A stretch of 53,737 nucleotides of DNA from an uncultured Bacilli bacterium (GTDB lineage: Bacteria > Bacillota_I > Bacilli_A > RFN20 > CAG-288): the NCBI GenBank assembly GCA_934725685.1, contig CAKVBX010000008.1, positions 1-53,737 on the forward strand, read 5' to 3'. Shown piece after piece: positions 24,685 to 32,602 of the stretch (positions are counted from its first letter, which is position 1; every line of letters starts with the position of its first letter). The position numbers and the translations under genes are program-made. The notes beneath the pieces are model-generated. The model was given only the letters and a program-made list of their open reading frames with translations, was not told where the DNA came from and did no database searches.

Positions 24685-25793
24685 TTTATTTCGTCGATGG
24701 TTTTCTTGATCTCTTCCGTCTCTTCTTTGCTGATGATGCCTTCCGCACCAGAAGCAGCAACACCTTTCATGACAGAAGCTTTGTCTTCCTCATCAAGCTT
24801 TTCTTCTTTTGTGGCTGCTGTTTCGTCTTTTTTGCTATCCTCTTCGCTGACGAAGAACTTGTGATCAAGATTCATGCTTTCGATGATAAAGGCGGGAGCG
24901 AGGATGCTATCAAGGACTGCGTTGATGTTGTAGTTGGCATCTTTATTAAGATTGATTCGATCAAATGTCGTGGTGTTTCCGCTGATGACGATAACAAGCT
25001 CTTCTCCGCGGAACAGGAAGACGATTCCTCCTGGCATAGATTTTTCGATGTCGAGCATGGCAAGCTGAAGCTGCGGTGTGATGATATAGAAGGCGTTTTC
25101 CTTATCCTGACAGTAGACATTGAATTTTTTGTTGAAGGCGGAGCTTTCGAAGTTGATGCTATCTCCGTTCAAAAAATTGGATCCTTCTACCACTTTGATC
25201 GTTGCGCTGGATTTCTTATTGAGTCGGAAGGAAAGGACGGAACCGCAGAAGTCGATGACTTTTTCTGTTCTTTTGTTCTTTCCGCTTCCTCTGACTTCAT
25301 AATGCCAGGAGGTGACATCTCCCATTGTGAATGGGATGGAGCAGTAATGTCCCTGGATGTAGTCTTCCTGACTGAGGCTGTTGACACGGAAGCAGTTGAG
25401 ACCGCTCAGATAATCGGCGGAATAGCCGCCGTTTTTCTGATAGACGGCATTCGGGCCGTACATCGTATCGATGACTTTCGGTGCGATTGCTTCCGCATAT
25501 TTGTTTTTGGCGTTTTTGCAGATGAACGGAATACCAATCAATGTGAGAAGAAAGAGGATACCACCGGTAAAAAGACCGACGATGACATCTTCCCCCTGAA
25601 TGCCGATGACGAGTCCGACGATGAGACCTAAGACCGCGCCGATGGCAATGTTGATGATGATGCCAGTCTTTCTGTCTTTTTTGACTTTTTCGCTGAGTCC
25701 ATTGAAGGAGCCGTCATTGAGAATCTCTGTCATTCTGTCGACGACATATTTTTTGGATTTAATCTCTTGGGAGAATTTTTCGTTATTAATCAT
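24681..25793 (-). CDS. DUF3137-like membrane protein
   Basis: A 370-residue protein with a charged N-terminus and two close membrane segments (about residues 47-66 and 70-92). A long cytoplasmic-type region rich in beta strands follows, and the last 50 residues are charged (EEDSKKDETAATKEEK). The layout and the stretch after the membrane hairpin resemble DUF3137 proteins, whose function is not known. A GGAGGG site precedes the ATG inside the end of the DUF523 gene, with which it overlaps by eight bases. Its stop overlaps dus. I see no link to tRNA modification beyond the shared operon. Confidence 0.7.
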   Translation of the reverse strand: MINNEKFSQEIKSKKYVVDRMTEILNDGSFNGLSEKVKKDRKTGIIINIAIGAVLGLIVGLVIGIQGEDVIVGLFTGGILFLLTLIGIPFICKNAKNKYAEAIAPKVIDTMYGPNAVYQKNGGYSADYLSGLNCFRVNSLSQEDYIQGHYCSIPFTMGDVTSWHYEVRGSGKNKRTEKVIDFCGSVLSFRLNKKSSATIKVVEGSNFLNGDSINFESSAFNKKFNVYCQDKENAFYIITPQLQLAMLDIEKSMPGGIVFLFRGEELVIVISGNTTTFDRINLNKDANYNINAVLDSILAPAFIIESMNLDHKFFVSEEDSKKDETAATKEEKLDEEDKASVMKGVAASGAEGIISKEETEEIKKTIDEIK

Positions 25794-26247
25794 TTTGTTT
25801 TCCCTCCAACGTTTTTAATAACTCTTTGGCATCGTCTTCATCGATGACTTTGACACCCATCTTTTCCAACTGGCGGACCGTGATGCCTTTCCCGGGTATC
25901 ACAGTGCCATCGAAAGAGCCATTATGGATTAGTTTGCTTCCACAGCTCGGACTCTTCTCTTTCATGATGGCGAGCCTGACTTGATAAATCCGTGCAATCG
26001 ATGTGGCCCAATAGGCGCCATCTCGATAGAAGGTTGTGACATCGTTTCCTTTTTCGTTCACGACCCGGTCCCCTTTGATTTCAGAACAGGGACGCGGTGT
26101 CTTCATCCCTCCGCTCACTTCCGGACAGATCGGAATCAGGTCGTAGTATTTCGCAAGTTGCATGATTTCCTTATGCAGACAGTTTTTGCCGTCATATCGG
26201 CAGTTTTCACCGATGAGGCAGGCAGATACAAGTATTTTTTCTTTCAT
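25786..26247 (-). CDS. DUF523 family protein
   Basis: A 153-residue protein with the DUF523 signatures: VSACLIGENCRYDG near the N-terminus, CPEVSGGMKTPR near residue 40, and MKEKSPSCGS near residue 97. Conserved Cys residues are present (C9, C15, C40 and the SPSCG Cys), which suggests metal or Fe-S binding. The family has no firm function. The start has no Shine-Dalgarno site; a TAAAAT hexamer lies nine bases before the ATG, so the message is probably leaderless. It heads the operon with DUF3137 and dus. Confidence 0.88.
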   Translation of the reverse strand: MKEKILVSACLIGENCRYDGKNCLHKEIMQLAKYYDLIPICPEVSGGMKTPRPCSEIKGDRVVNEKGNDVTTFYRDGAYWATSIARIYQVRLAIMKEKSPSCGSKLIHNGSFDGTVIPGKGITVRQLEKMGVKVIDEDDAKELLKTLEGKQND

Positions 26248-26312
26248 AATGGATTTATTTTACTTGGTTTCCCGCCTGATTTCATCAACAATCTTGAAAA
26301 GAGCGATGAGAA

Positions 26313-26606
26313 TCACTCATCATCTTCTCCGTAATCGGATTCTTCTCCGTCATGGAGATGATCGCTGTCGATATTCTTGTATCCGAAACGGCTTCCTCCC
26401 CAGCAGGAGAGGATGCTGTCGAAGTCTGCTTTTTCGATTCCATAGTAGAGGTTATCGCTTCCGTTCAGAAGCTTATTTTGATTCTCTTCGTCCATTTCCT
26501 TCCAGTCAGTCGTTTTTCTTCTTTCGTACCAGTGATTCTGATATTCGACGATCAGCCGTTCTGGGGAAGAGAAGTCTCCCCGTTTTCCAAGATAAAGGTA
26601 ATACAT
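26313..26606 (-). CDS. Unknown 97-residue acidic protein
   Basis: An unrecognised small soluble protein. The first 80 residues are rich in aromatic and charged residues (YQNHWYERRKTTDWKEM) and the tail is strongly acidic (DGEESDYGEDDE). A weak AGGGA precedes the ATG and a TATACT box lies a little further upstream. The acidic tail may simply aid solubility or bind basic partners. It stands alone between the DUF523 operon and the SDR gene. Confidence 0.55.
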   Translation of the reverse strand: MYYLYLGKRGDFSSPERLIVEYQNHWYERRKTTDWKEMDEENQNKLLNGSDNLYYGIEKADFDSILSCWGGSRFGYKNIDSDHLHDGEESDYGEDDE

Positions 26607-26639
26607 ATCGGTAATTTCCCTAGAGGATAGTATAACGGA

Positions 26640-26672
26640 AAAAGGAAAAGGCGCAGAGAATTTCTCTGCGCC
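26640..26672 (-). terminator. Terminator of the SDR gene
   Basis: GGCGCAGAGAA pairs with TTCTCTGCGCC in an 11-bp stem and, on the minus strand, is followed by TTTTCCTTTTT. It begins 13 bases after the SDR stop codon. Confidence 0.9.
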
Positions 26673-26684
26673 TCATGAAGATGA

Positions 26685-27455
26685 TTAGAAGTTGGTGAGA
26701 CCGCTGTCGGCGGTGACGATGGCGCCGTTGACAATGGAAGCGTCATCGCTGGCCAAGAAGAGAGCGACTTCCGCAATCTGAAGCGGAGTGGCCATCGGGG
26801 TATTGAACTGGTTGGCGAGCATGACGGAGGCAAGACCTTTCTGAGAAGCGTTGGCGAAAGCGGCAGGAGAGACCATTTCGGTTGCGATTCCGCCGGGGCA
26901 GATGGCGTTGCAGCGTAAGCTGTCACGATAGTTGAAGGCGGTGTTCTTGACAAGGCCTAAGACGGCATGCTTTGCCATGGTGTAGGCGCATCCGCTCTTT
27001 CCGCCGCAGATACCGGCGATGGAAGCGATGGTGACAATGCTTCCCTTGACCTTGGACTTCAAAAATTCCTGGGCGGCTTTTCTGGTGGCATAGGCGGGAC
27101 CATAGACATCGACGGCCATGAGCTTCTTCATCAGCTCGCTGTCGAGTTCATCGACGGGAGCGAAGTTGTCCATGAGACCGGCGTTGTTGATGAGGATGTC
27201 AAAATGTCCGAATTTTTCGATGGCGAAGTCAATCATTCCGTTGTTGACTTCTTCAAGGGAAATGTCTCCGGCATAAGGGAGAATCTTTCCGATGAGTCCT
27301 TTTTCCTCCGCTTCCTTGCTGAGGGCTTCGAGTCTTTCGGCTCTTCTTGCGACAGCGACGACGTTGCAGCCTTCCTTTGCGAAGAGGAGGGCGGTTTCTC
27401 TGCCGACACCGGAACTGGCACCGGTGATGACGGCAACTTTGTTTTCAAGTTTCAT
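26685..27455 (-). CDS. Short-chain dehydrogenase/reductase
   Basis: A 256-residue NAD(P)-dependent oxidoreductase of the classical SDR type. The cofactor motif is TGASSGVGRE (residues 11-20), with an Arg pair after strand 2 (VARRAER) that suggests NADP preference. NNAG lies near residue 90, the catalytic Ser in IASIAGI, and Tyr-x3-Lys in YTMAKHA (about 157-163). Length is standard. The true substrate cannot be told: ketoacyl reductases, sugar and steroid dehydrogenases share this fold. A GGAGG lies before the ATG. It is a single gene with its own terminator. Confidence 0.92.
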   Translation of the reverse strand: MKLENKVAVITGASSGVGRETALLFAKEGCNVVAVARRAERLEALSKEAEEKGLIGKILPYAGDISLEEVNNGMIDFAIEKFGHFDILINNAGLMDNFAPVDELDSELMKKLMAVDVYGPAYATRKAAQEFLKSKVKGSIVTIASIAGICGGKSGCAYTMAKHAVLGLVKNTAFNYRDSLRCNAICPGGIATEMVSPAAFANASQKGLASVMLANQFNTPMATPLQIAEVALFLASDDASIVNGAIVTADSGLTNF

Positions 27456-27534
27456 GATGAAAACCTCCTTGGTGTCATTATAGCAAAAGGAAAATCAAAA
27501 TTTATATACAAAAGTTGAATTGTTGACCAATTTT

Positions 27535-28539
27535 TCAGATTCCGAGTTCTTTCTTGTCTTTTGGAGTCAGGAAGGTGTTCAGAACCGCTTTGTAGTAATT
27601 GGTGCCTTCGTGGTCTCCTGTAGCTAAACAATCCCGGTAGGCGCTTACGGCAGTCGTTAGAACGGTCTCAGAGACATGGAAGTCGATGCCTTTCAAAGAG
27701 AGATGTTTTAGGATGGTGTTCTGTTTTGTACGGAGCTTTGCATCCTTCATTGACGGGGTGACTAAGGATTTATAGGTCTTTGCATTCTTGAGAAGGAATT
27801 CGAGTTCTTTGGCCGTCTTTTTCTCTTTTTCTATGTTGGTATAGAAGTCGATGAGGTACCTCAGATAACGGAAGAAATCGTTCTCTTGGTATATGTATTC
27901 CTTTGCTTTTTCTACGTAGGATAAATAGGAGATGGAACGATAGCGTTCTTTTTCGATGTCGGCTAATAGGAAGCAGAGATCGACGGAACAAGGGTCATAG
28001 TCGAAGCCTTTCCGGATGGAGTCGATGGCTTCCTCATCACGCTTGAGGAAAAACAGAGCCTGTCCTCTCAGGGTATAAAGAGAGACGGGATCAATCGGTA
28101 GCAGAATGTTATTTCCGGGGAAATAGAGATTCCCGATATCGTATTCCATGGGCGAAAAATAGAAACGGAAGGAATAGTTATTTCTGGGATTGGCGGATTT
28201 TGCTTTCTCGATGGAATTCATCAGTTCCTTTTCCAGTTCATAACTCGCTGTGAGGGCTTCTTCGTATTTTCCGTTGTCCACTAGTTTCTTGATTTCATTC
28301 AGTTTCTGATCGTAGTTCTTTCTGACTTGACGCTGGATATAGTCATTGAGGAACTCAGCGGTCTTCTGATCGCATCCGTTGATGATTTCACCCAAAAGAT
28401 CTCCGATGCGGTTGATCAGTTCAGCAGCATAGGGGCGGTCACTGTATTCGTCGATGGCATGGAAGAGGAGATTGACATCATTTTTCTTGTCTCCGGTGAG
28501 ACTCTTCCGGATTGTTTCGAAATCAGTATCTATGTTCAT
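27535..28539 (-). CDS. Unknown TPR-like helical protein
   Basis: A 334-residue, almost fully helical cytoplasmic protein. The central part (about residues 95-220) looks like degenerate tetratricopeptide units, for example SLYTLRGQALFFLKRDEEA. No enzyme motif, signal peptide or membrane segment is visible. There is no Shine-Dalgarno site: a TATACT hexamer lies seven bases before the ATG, so it is probably translated from a leaderless mRNA. It lies between the SDR gene and the BusR-like terminator and appears to be a single gene. A protein-binding role is inferred from the helix repeats only. Confidence 0.7.
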   Translation of the reverse strand: MNIDTDFETIRKSLTGDKKNDVNLLFHAIDEYSDRPYAAELINRIGDLLGEIINGCDQKTAEFLNDYIQRQVRKNYDQKLNEIKKLVDNGKYEEALTASYELEKELMNSIEKAKSANPRNNYSFRFYFSPMEYDIGNLYFPGNNILLPIDPVSLYTLRGQALFFLKRDEEAIDSIRKGFDYDPCSVDLCFLLADIEKERYRSISYLSYVEKAKEYIYQENDFFRYLRYLIDFYTNIEKEKKTAKELEFLLKNAKTYKSLVTPSMKDAKLRTKQNTILKHLSLKGIDFHVSETVLTTAVSAYRDCLATGDHEGTNYYKAVLNTFLTPKDKKELGI

Positions 28540-28590
28540 GCTTATAAGTATAAAGTTTCATTAACGGAATAGAAAGCAAAACGGCTTTTT

Positions 28591-28624
28591 CAAAGAAAAG
28601 GCCATGCGGGAACTCCGCATGGCC
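28591..28624 (-). terminator. Terminator of the BusR-like gene
   Basis: GGCCATGCGG and CCGCATGGCC form a perfect 10-bp stem with a five-base loop, followed on the minus strand by TTTTCTTTG. It starts 22 bases after the stop codon. Confidence 0.9.
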
Positions 28625-28646
28625 AAGTGTTTCTTAGAAAAACGGA

Positions 28647-29294
28647 TTATTCCTGACCCTGGTTGATGACACCATAGGTGAGGAAGGAAAGGACTCTGTC
28701 GAAAGTGAGGTTGTCCTTGCCGACGAAGATGATTCTGTCACCGGCATGGAGAACGAAATCCGGACCGACAGACTGCTTGGCGATGTTGTCACTGCCGATG
28801 ACGGCAACGATGGTAGCTTCCGTGTAATTCCAGAAGTAGACTTCGCCGACGGTCTTTCCGTTGATCCAGGAGTTCTGCGGAACTTCGACCTGGGAGAATT
28901 TGACGGCTTCGGTTGTCTGATAGGTGAAGGAATCCTTCATATCATCGATGGCAGCATTGATCTTGGTTTGGAGCTCTTTCTGTTCGATAAGGAGCTTCTC
29001 AAGGGTTGCATACTTATCCTTAATCTGGGTTTCAGCCTTCCACTTGTTGGCGAATTCCTGAGCATGGAGAACGGAATCGACATAAACACCGACACCTCTC
29101 TTGGAAGAGACGACCTTTTCCTTCTCGAGGATGTTGAGAGCTTTTCTGACCGTTTCAGGAGAGACGCCATAGGCAGCTCCTAAAATGGAACGACCCTTCA
29201 AAAGGGTTCCTTCCGGATATTCTCCGGTGAGAATCTTACCGCAAACGTCCTGAGCAATTTTGATGTAACGAGGTGTAGATCTTTCTTTAGCCAT
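28647..29294 (-). CDS. BusR-like GntR/RCK_C regulator, probable c-di-AMP sensor
   Basis: A 215-residue transcription regulator. Residues 1-75 are a GntR winged helix (SPETVRKALNILEKEKVV), about 85-125 a coiled coil (YATLEKLLIEQKELQTKI), and about 140-212 an RCK_C/TrkA_C domain (ATIVAVIGSDNI, LHAGDRIIFVGKD). This order is that of BusR of Streptococcus and Lactococcus, which binds c-di-AMP and represses the betaine importer busAB. No busAB is present here, so the target is unknown. The divergent membrane protein gene across a 417-base gap is a candidate. GGAGGAAAT precedes the ATG, and a TTGTTT-17-TATAAT promoter lies upstream. The osmotic or potassium role is inferred from the family. Confidence 0.85.
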   Translation of the reverse strand: MAKERSTPRYIKIAQDVCGKILTGEYPEGTLLKGRSILGAAYGVSPETVRKALNILEKEKVVSSKRGVGVYVDSVLHAQEFANKWKAETQIKDKYATLEKLLIEQKELQTKINAAIDDMKDSFTYQTTEAVKFSQVEVPQNSWINGKTVGEVYFWNYTEATIVAVIGSDNIAKQSVGPDFVLHAGDRIIFVGKDNLTFDRVLSFLTYGVINQGQE

Positions 29295-29324
29295 TGTGTT
29301 ATTTCCTCCGAAATTTGTATGACA

Positions 29325-29353
29325 ATTATACTAGAAGTAAGAGAAAAAAACAA
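29325..29353 (-). promoter_or_regulatory. Promoter of the BusR-like gene
   Basis: Minus-strand TTGTTT and a perfect TATAAT are separated by exactly 17 bp, about 30 bases ahead of the ATG. The same hexamer pair and spacing is used upstream of the manganese riboswitch. Confidence 0.65.
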
Positions 29354-29661
29354 TAAAATCGAAACAAATTGAACGATAGCGATTTTAAATTCTAATCAAG
29401 TTGTTTATCAGCCTGTTACGATTTTTTTGTTTCTTTTCTTGTTTTCTTTTTTGAAATTTCTTTCTAGTTATGGGGAAAAGCATGACTAATTTTTTATTGA
29501 GAAAATCGGAAAATCATTCGTCTATGATTTTGAAAATCTTCTTTACATCGCTTGGATAATGTAATGATGCAGAAGAGAGAACGGATTTTCTGACAAAACA
29601 AATCTTCTCTTTCTCGGGAAAGATAATTCTATTGTAATTCAGTCACGTTTAAGCGATAATA
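29354..29661. other. A/T-rich intergenic stretch between divergent genes
   Basis: About 300 bases between the two divergent promoters. I see many short T- and A-tracts but no gene, terminator or known riboswitch. The length leaves room for regulator sites, for example for the BusR-like protein, but I could not define one. Confidence 0.4.
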
Positions 29662-29690
29662 TTGTCTTGTAAAGCGTATATCTTTACTAT
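29662..29690 (+). promoter_or_regulatory. Promoter of the DUF1189-like gene
   Basis: TTGTCT at 29662-29667 and TACTAT at 29685-29690 are separated by 17 bp. The start codon follows 21 bases later with AAGGAAG as ribosome site. Confidence 0.55.
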
Positions 29691-29711
29691 ATTTAATAAG
29701 GAAGAAGAAAC

Positions 29712-30977
29712 ATGTTCACAATCAAAAACATATTCAAGTCACTATTCAGTAACCAGGCTGCCTTAGACAACCGCAAGATGAAGTGGTATTACACCATGAT
29801 TCTTTTCGTTCTTGCCGTTTTCCTCCCTTGGATTCCTACGTTGACGAACGGATACAAGAGCAACGGCGGTGCCGTCTTTGCCAGCAAGAACAACTATGAA
29901 GTTTCCACTGCTTTGAAGCACGTCATTTCGGAAGAAGACTATTTCAAGACAATCAAGATTCAGAAAGATGATGCGGGTGCCTATTCCCTTGATATGTCCG
30001 GTCTTGACAATGAAGCTTTCTATGGTGTCACTGACAGTTCCACGGAGAATAAATATAATTGGAATAATGAAATCAACGGTACCAGCGACAAAGCCCTTTT
30101 CAAAGGTCAGTATGCCGATATCGCCGGATCCGGTGCTTCCCCGTATGTCAAGAATCCTACCAACGGTACGAAGGACTATTATTTCGACGGCATCGGTGCA
30201 GATGTCACTGTCGAAGAAACCAAGACTTCCAGCACTTCCGGCGGAACCACTGAGACAATCAAGAAAGTCGAAAGAAGAGTCTATCTTGAACTTTACATGT
30301 TCCCTAACCTCTCCAGAAACAATCCGGATGCTGTCCGCTATCTCTCCAACTTCACAACGACTGTCATTCTCGGTAAGGATATCAACGGCGCCAATCACAT
30401 CGTTCCTCATTCCTATTGCTTCCTTCTGAAGGATTATATCGAAGTTTACTTCTATCCTTTCACGGCCACGACTTCTACGACAGCCAGCTCTGGCAATTAT
30501 GTCGGAAAGCTCGATGAAGGCTTCGCCAACCTCAATGCGGAAGCTGATCAGGCGTTGACGGATTACATCCTTGAAAAAGGTGAACTCAACATCGAAGATG
30601 GCTTTGAAAAGAACTTTGTCAACATTGCCGATGCTTCTTCCCGTCAGTATACAATCTATTCGACTTGGATGAACATCCTTACGACGACCATCGCTGTTGT
30701 CGCCTGTCTCCTTGTCTCCAGCGTTCTTATCATCATCTTCTTCAAGAGAAAGTCTTCCGTCTATCGCGACAGCAACTTCTGGCATGCCATCAATACCGCA
30801 ATTGGTATGGGTGTTACTCCTTCCCTCCTTGCCATGATCTTTGGCTTCTTCATGTCCAGCTATATGATGATGATCCTTATCGCTGCCAACCTTATCCGTG
30901 CTGTCTTCATCATGAACCGTATTTGTCCTCCTGCTGTTCAGGACACGTCCAAACCTGTTTATCAGGCTCGTTCTTAA
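29712..30977 (+). CDS. DUF1189-like membrane protein with large extracellular domain
   Basis: A 421-residue membrane protein. The N-terminus (IKNIFKSLFSNQAALDNRKM) followed by a membrane segment (about residues 27-44) resembles the start of DUF1189 proteins. A polar domain of about 270 residues comes next, rich in Thr, Ser, Asn and Tyr, probably outside the cell. Three or so C-terminal membrane helices (about 318-345 and 355-400) follow, and the tail is short and basic. DUF1189 includes the Bacillus maltodextrin-cluster protein YvdJ and has no proven function. AAGGAAG precedes the ATG. It is divergent from the BusR-like gene and ends at a strong terminator. The family call is tentative. Confidence 0.65.
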   Translation: MFTIKNIFKSLFSNQAALDNRKMKWYYTMILFVLAVFLPWIPTLTNGYKSNGGAVFASKNNYEVSTALKHVISEEDYFKTIKIQKDDAGAYSLDMSGLDNEAFYGVTDSSTENKYNWNNEINGTSDKALFKGQYADIAGSGASPYVKNPTNGTKDYYFDGIGADVTVEETKTSSTSGGTTETIKKVERRVYLELYMFPNLSRNNPDAVRYLSNFTTTVILGKDINGANHIVPHSYCFLLKDYIEVYFYPFTATTSTTASSGNYVGKLDEGFANLNAEADQALTDYILEKGELNIEDGFEKNFVNIADASSRQYTIYSTWMNILTTTIAVVACLLVSSVLIIIFFKRKSSVYRDSNFWHAINTAIGMGVTPSLLAMIFGFFMSSYMMMILIAANLIRAVFIMNRICPPAVQDTSKPVYQARS

Positions 30978-30990
30978 TCCATCTATTGAT

Positions 30991-31018
30991 AGGCTGCTTC
31001 AGCAGCCTATTATTTTTG
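30991..31018 (+). terminator. Terminator of the DUF1189-like gene
   Basis: TAGGCTGC and GCAGCCTA form a perfect 8-bp stem with a four-base TTCA loop, followed by TTATTTTT. It starts 13 bases after the stop codon. Confidence 0.9.
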
Positions 31019-31043
31019 CTTGTTTTATGATTCTTCAATGTAC

Positions 31044-31079
31044 TTTGAAGTTGACATTGAAGTGACTTTGAAGTTTAAA
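31044..31079 (+). promoter_or_regulatory. Iterated operator overlapping a promoter
   Basis: Three near-tandem units TTTGAAGTTGAC, ATTGAAGTGAC and TTTGAAGTTTAA occupy 31044-31078. A further CTTCAA lies in inverted orientation just upstream. Within them TTGACA (31051-31056) and TTTAAA (31074-31079) stand 17 bp apart as a plausible promoter. Binding by the downstream AlbA/HATPase-type regulator is inferred. Confidence 0.5.
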
Positions 31080-31095
31080 AATGAAGGGGATGAAA

Positions 31096-32537
31096 ATGTT
31101 TTTGGAAGATATCATCGGTGAAATCAAAATTGAAAATGAGAAGTTTGAGGCTAAAGCGTTATTGAATCGTGAAGACCCTTTATCGTGGCTGAAAACAATA
31201 GATGGCTTTGCGAATGCTTCCGGTGGTGAATTTTATATAGGGGTTGAAGATAAGACCAATAAACTTATCGGTTTTGGTAGAAAGGAAGTGGATGGAGAAA
31301 GGAATTATTTCAACAATCAAGTCAATGAGCATATCGCTCCAAGGCCTAGTATGAAAATCTCATTTCTCCGTTATTCGGTGAATGATAATGAACGGTTTAT
31401 TATAAAAATAGTGATTGAAGAATCTATGTTTAAACCGGTGATTCTAAAATATAAAGGAATTCCATCAATCTTTATGAGACGGGAAGGTTTTACTAATGGA
31501 GCAACTTATGAAGAAATTGTTGATATGAGTATCAAGAGCCATAATTCGCAGTATGATATTTTAACATCGGATTTTGTGTACAATAAGAAGGATTTTTCGG
31601 ATTTGTTTTCCTTTTATAAGTATCATCATAATGGCTTGCAATTGAAGGAGAAAGCTTTGTCGTCTTTAGGTTTCATGAATAAGGAAGGCTTTCTGACAAA
31701 TGGTGCGCTGCTTTTCATTGATGGTTATGACGGGAAAAAGACAGGAGTGAAGTGTTCTGTGTTTTCCGGAACGACAAAAGGCAGTGAGCGTATCATCTCA
31801 GTAAATACTTTCAATGGAAATATCACTCTACCATCGCTTACATCATGGATTTTGTCGATATGAGAATGAATCATATGATGATCAAAAAAGAGGATACTAG
31901 AATCAACATTGATGCATATCCGAAACGTGCACTCTTTGAGGGTGTTGTAAATGCTGTTGTTCACCGCGATTATTTTATTGACGGCAGCCAGATACAGATT
32001 GATATGTTCAAAGACCGTTTGGAAATATCATCACCAGGCGGATTTTATAAAGGGAAGAGATTGGAGAAGACTTATGATTTATCCGGTCTTATTTCAAAAA
32101 GAAGGAATGAATTGATTGCAGGTGTTTTGGTCCTCTGTAACGTGATGGAAGCGGCAGGAACTGGGTTTGATAAAATCATGGAAGAGTATAAGAATGTGGA
32201 TAGTAAACATAAACCTTATGTCTATTCCACTTCCCAGCAGTTTACGTTGGTTCTTCCTGATCTGACCTATGATGCTGGTGTGGAAGATTTAGAGGTACCG
32301 ACTCTCCATTTTGTCAGAGTGCCGAATGGAACAGAGCTCGATGGCAGGGGCCTTTCGTTCTGCTATCGGAAAGAGCGAAAAGCATCGGAAATTGCCAAAT
32401 ATCTTGGAATATCGGATTCGACTTATTTCAGAAAGCGAATCCTGGAGAATCTGGTCATGAACGGATATCTTACGTTGTCTAAAATCGGAAATGCAGCTGC
32501 TTTTAGGACAAAGCCGGAAAAGGTCTCTTTAGACTGA
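31096..32537 (+). pseudogene. Frameshifted AlbA_2/HATPase_c_4 regulator (RecG-like putative DNA-binding family)
   Basis: Two overlapping frames together make one familiar protein. Frame one (31096-31863) encodes the AlbA_2 DNA-binding domain (EKFEAKALL, ANASGGEFYIGVEDK) and the start of the next region. It then runs into a stop right where frame two begins. Frame two (to 32537) carries the ATPase-like part (LFEGVVNAVVHRDY, SSPGGFYKG, AAGTGFDKI) and a C-terminal winged helix. The junction is near 31825-31850 and fits loss of one base. No homopolymer or slippery heptamer is present, so programmed shifting is unlikely. The start at 31096 has AAGGGG six bases upstream. Either a true pseudogene or a sequencing error; intact members are thought to be transcription regulators. 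Confidence 0.85.
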
Positions 32538-32545
32538 AGGAAAGA

Positions 32546-32575
32546 AAAACGCTCTGCCACGTGGCAGAGCGTTTT
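32546..32575. terminator. Bidirectional terminator, perfect 30-bp palindrome
   Basis: AAAACGCTCTGCCAC and its exact complement are joined without a spacer. Both strands give a GC-rich stem ending in TTTT. It separates the frameshifted regulator from the converging alpha-galactosidase gene. Confidence 0.88.
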
Positions 32576-32602
32576 AGGTACAAATACTGAATTGTTGTAT
32601 TT

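Noticed and set aside
31820..31870. Programmed ribosomal frameshift in the AlbA/HATPase gene
   Set aside because: No slippery heptamer, stimulatory pseudoknot or upstream Shine-Dalgarno-like site is visible at the junction.
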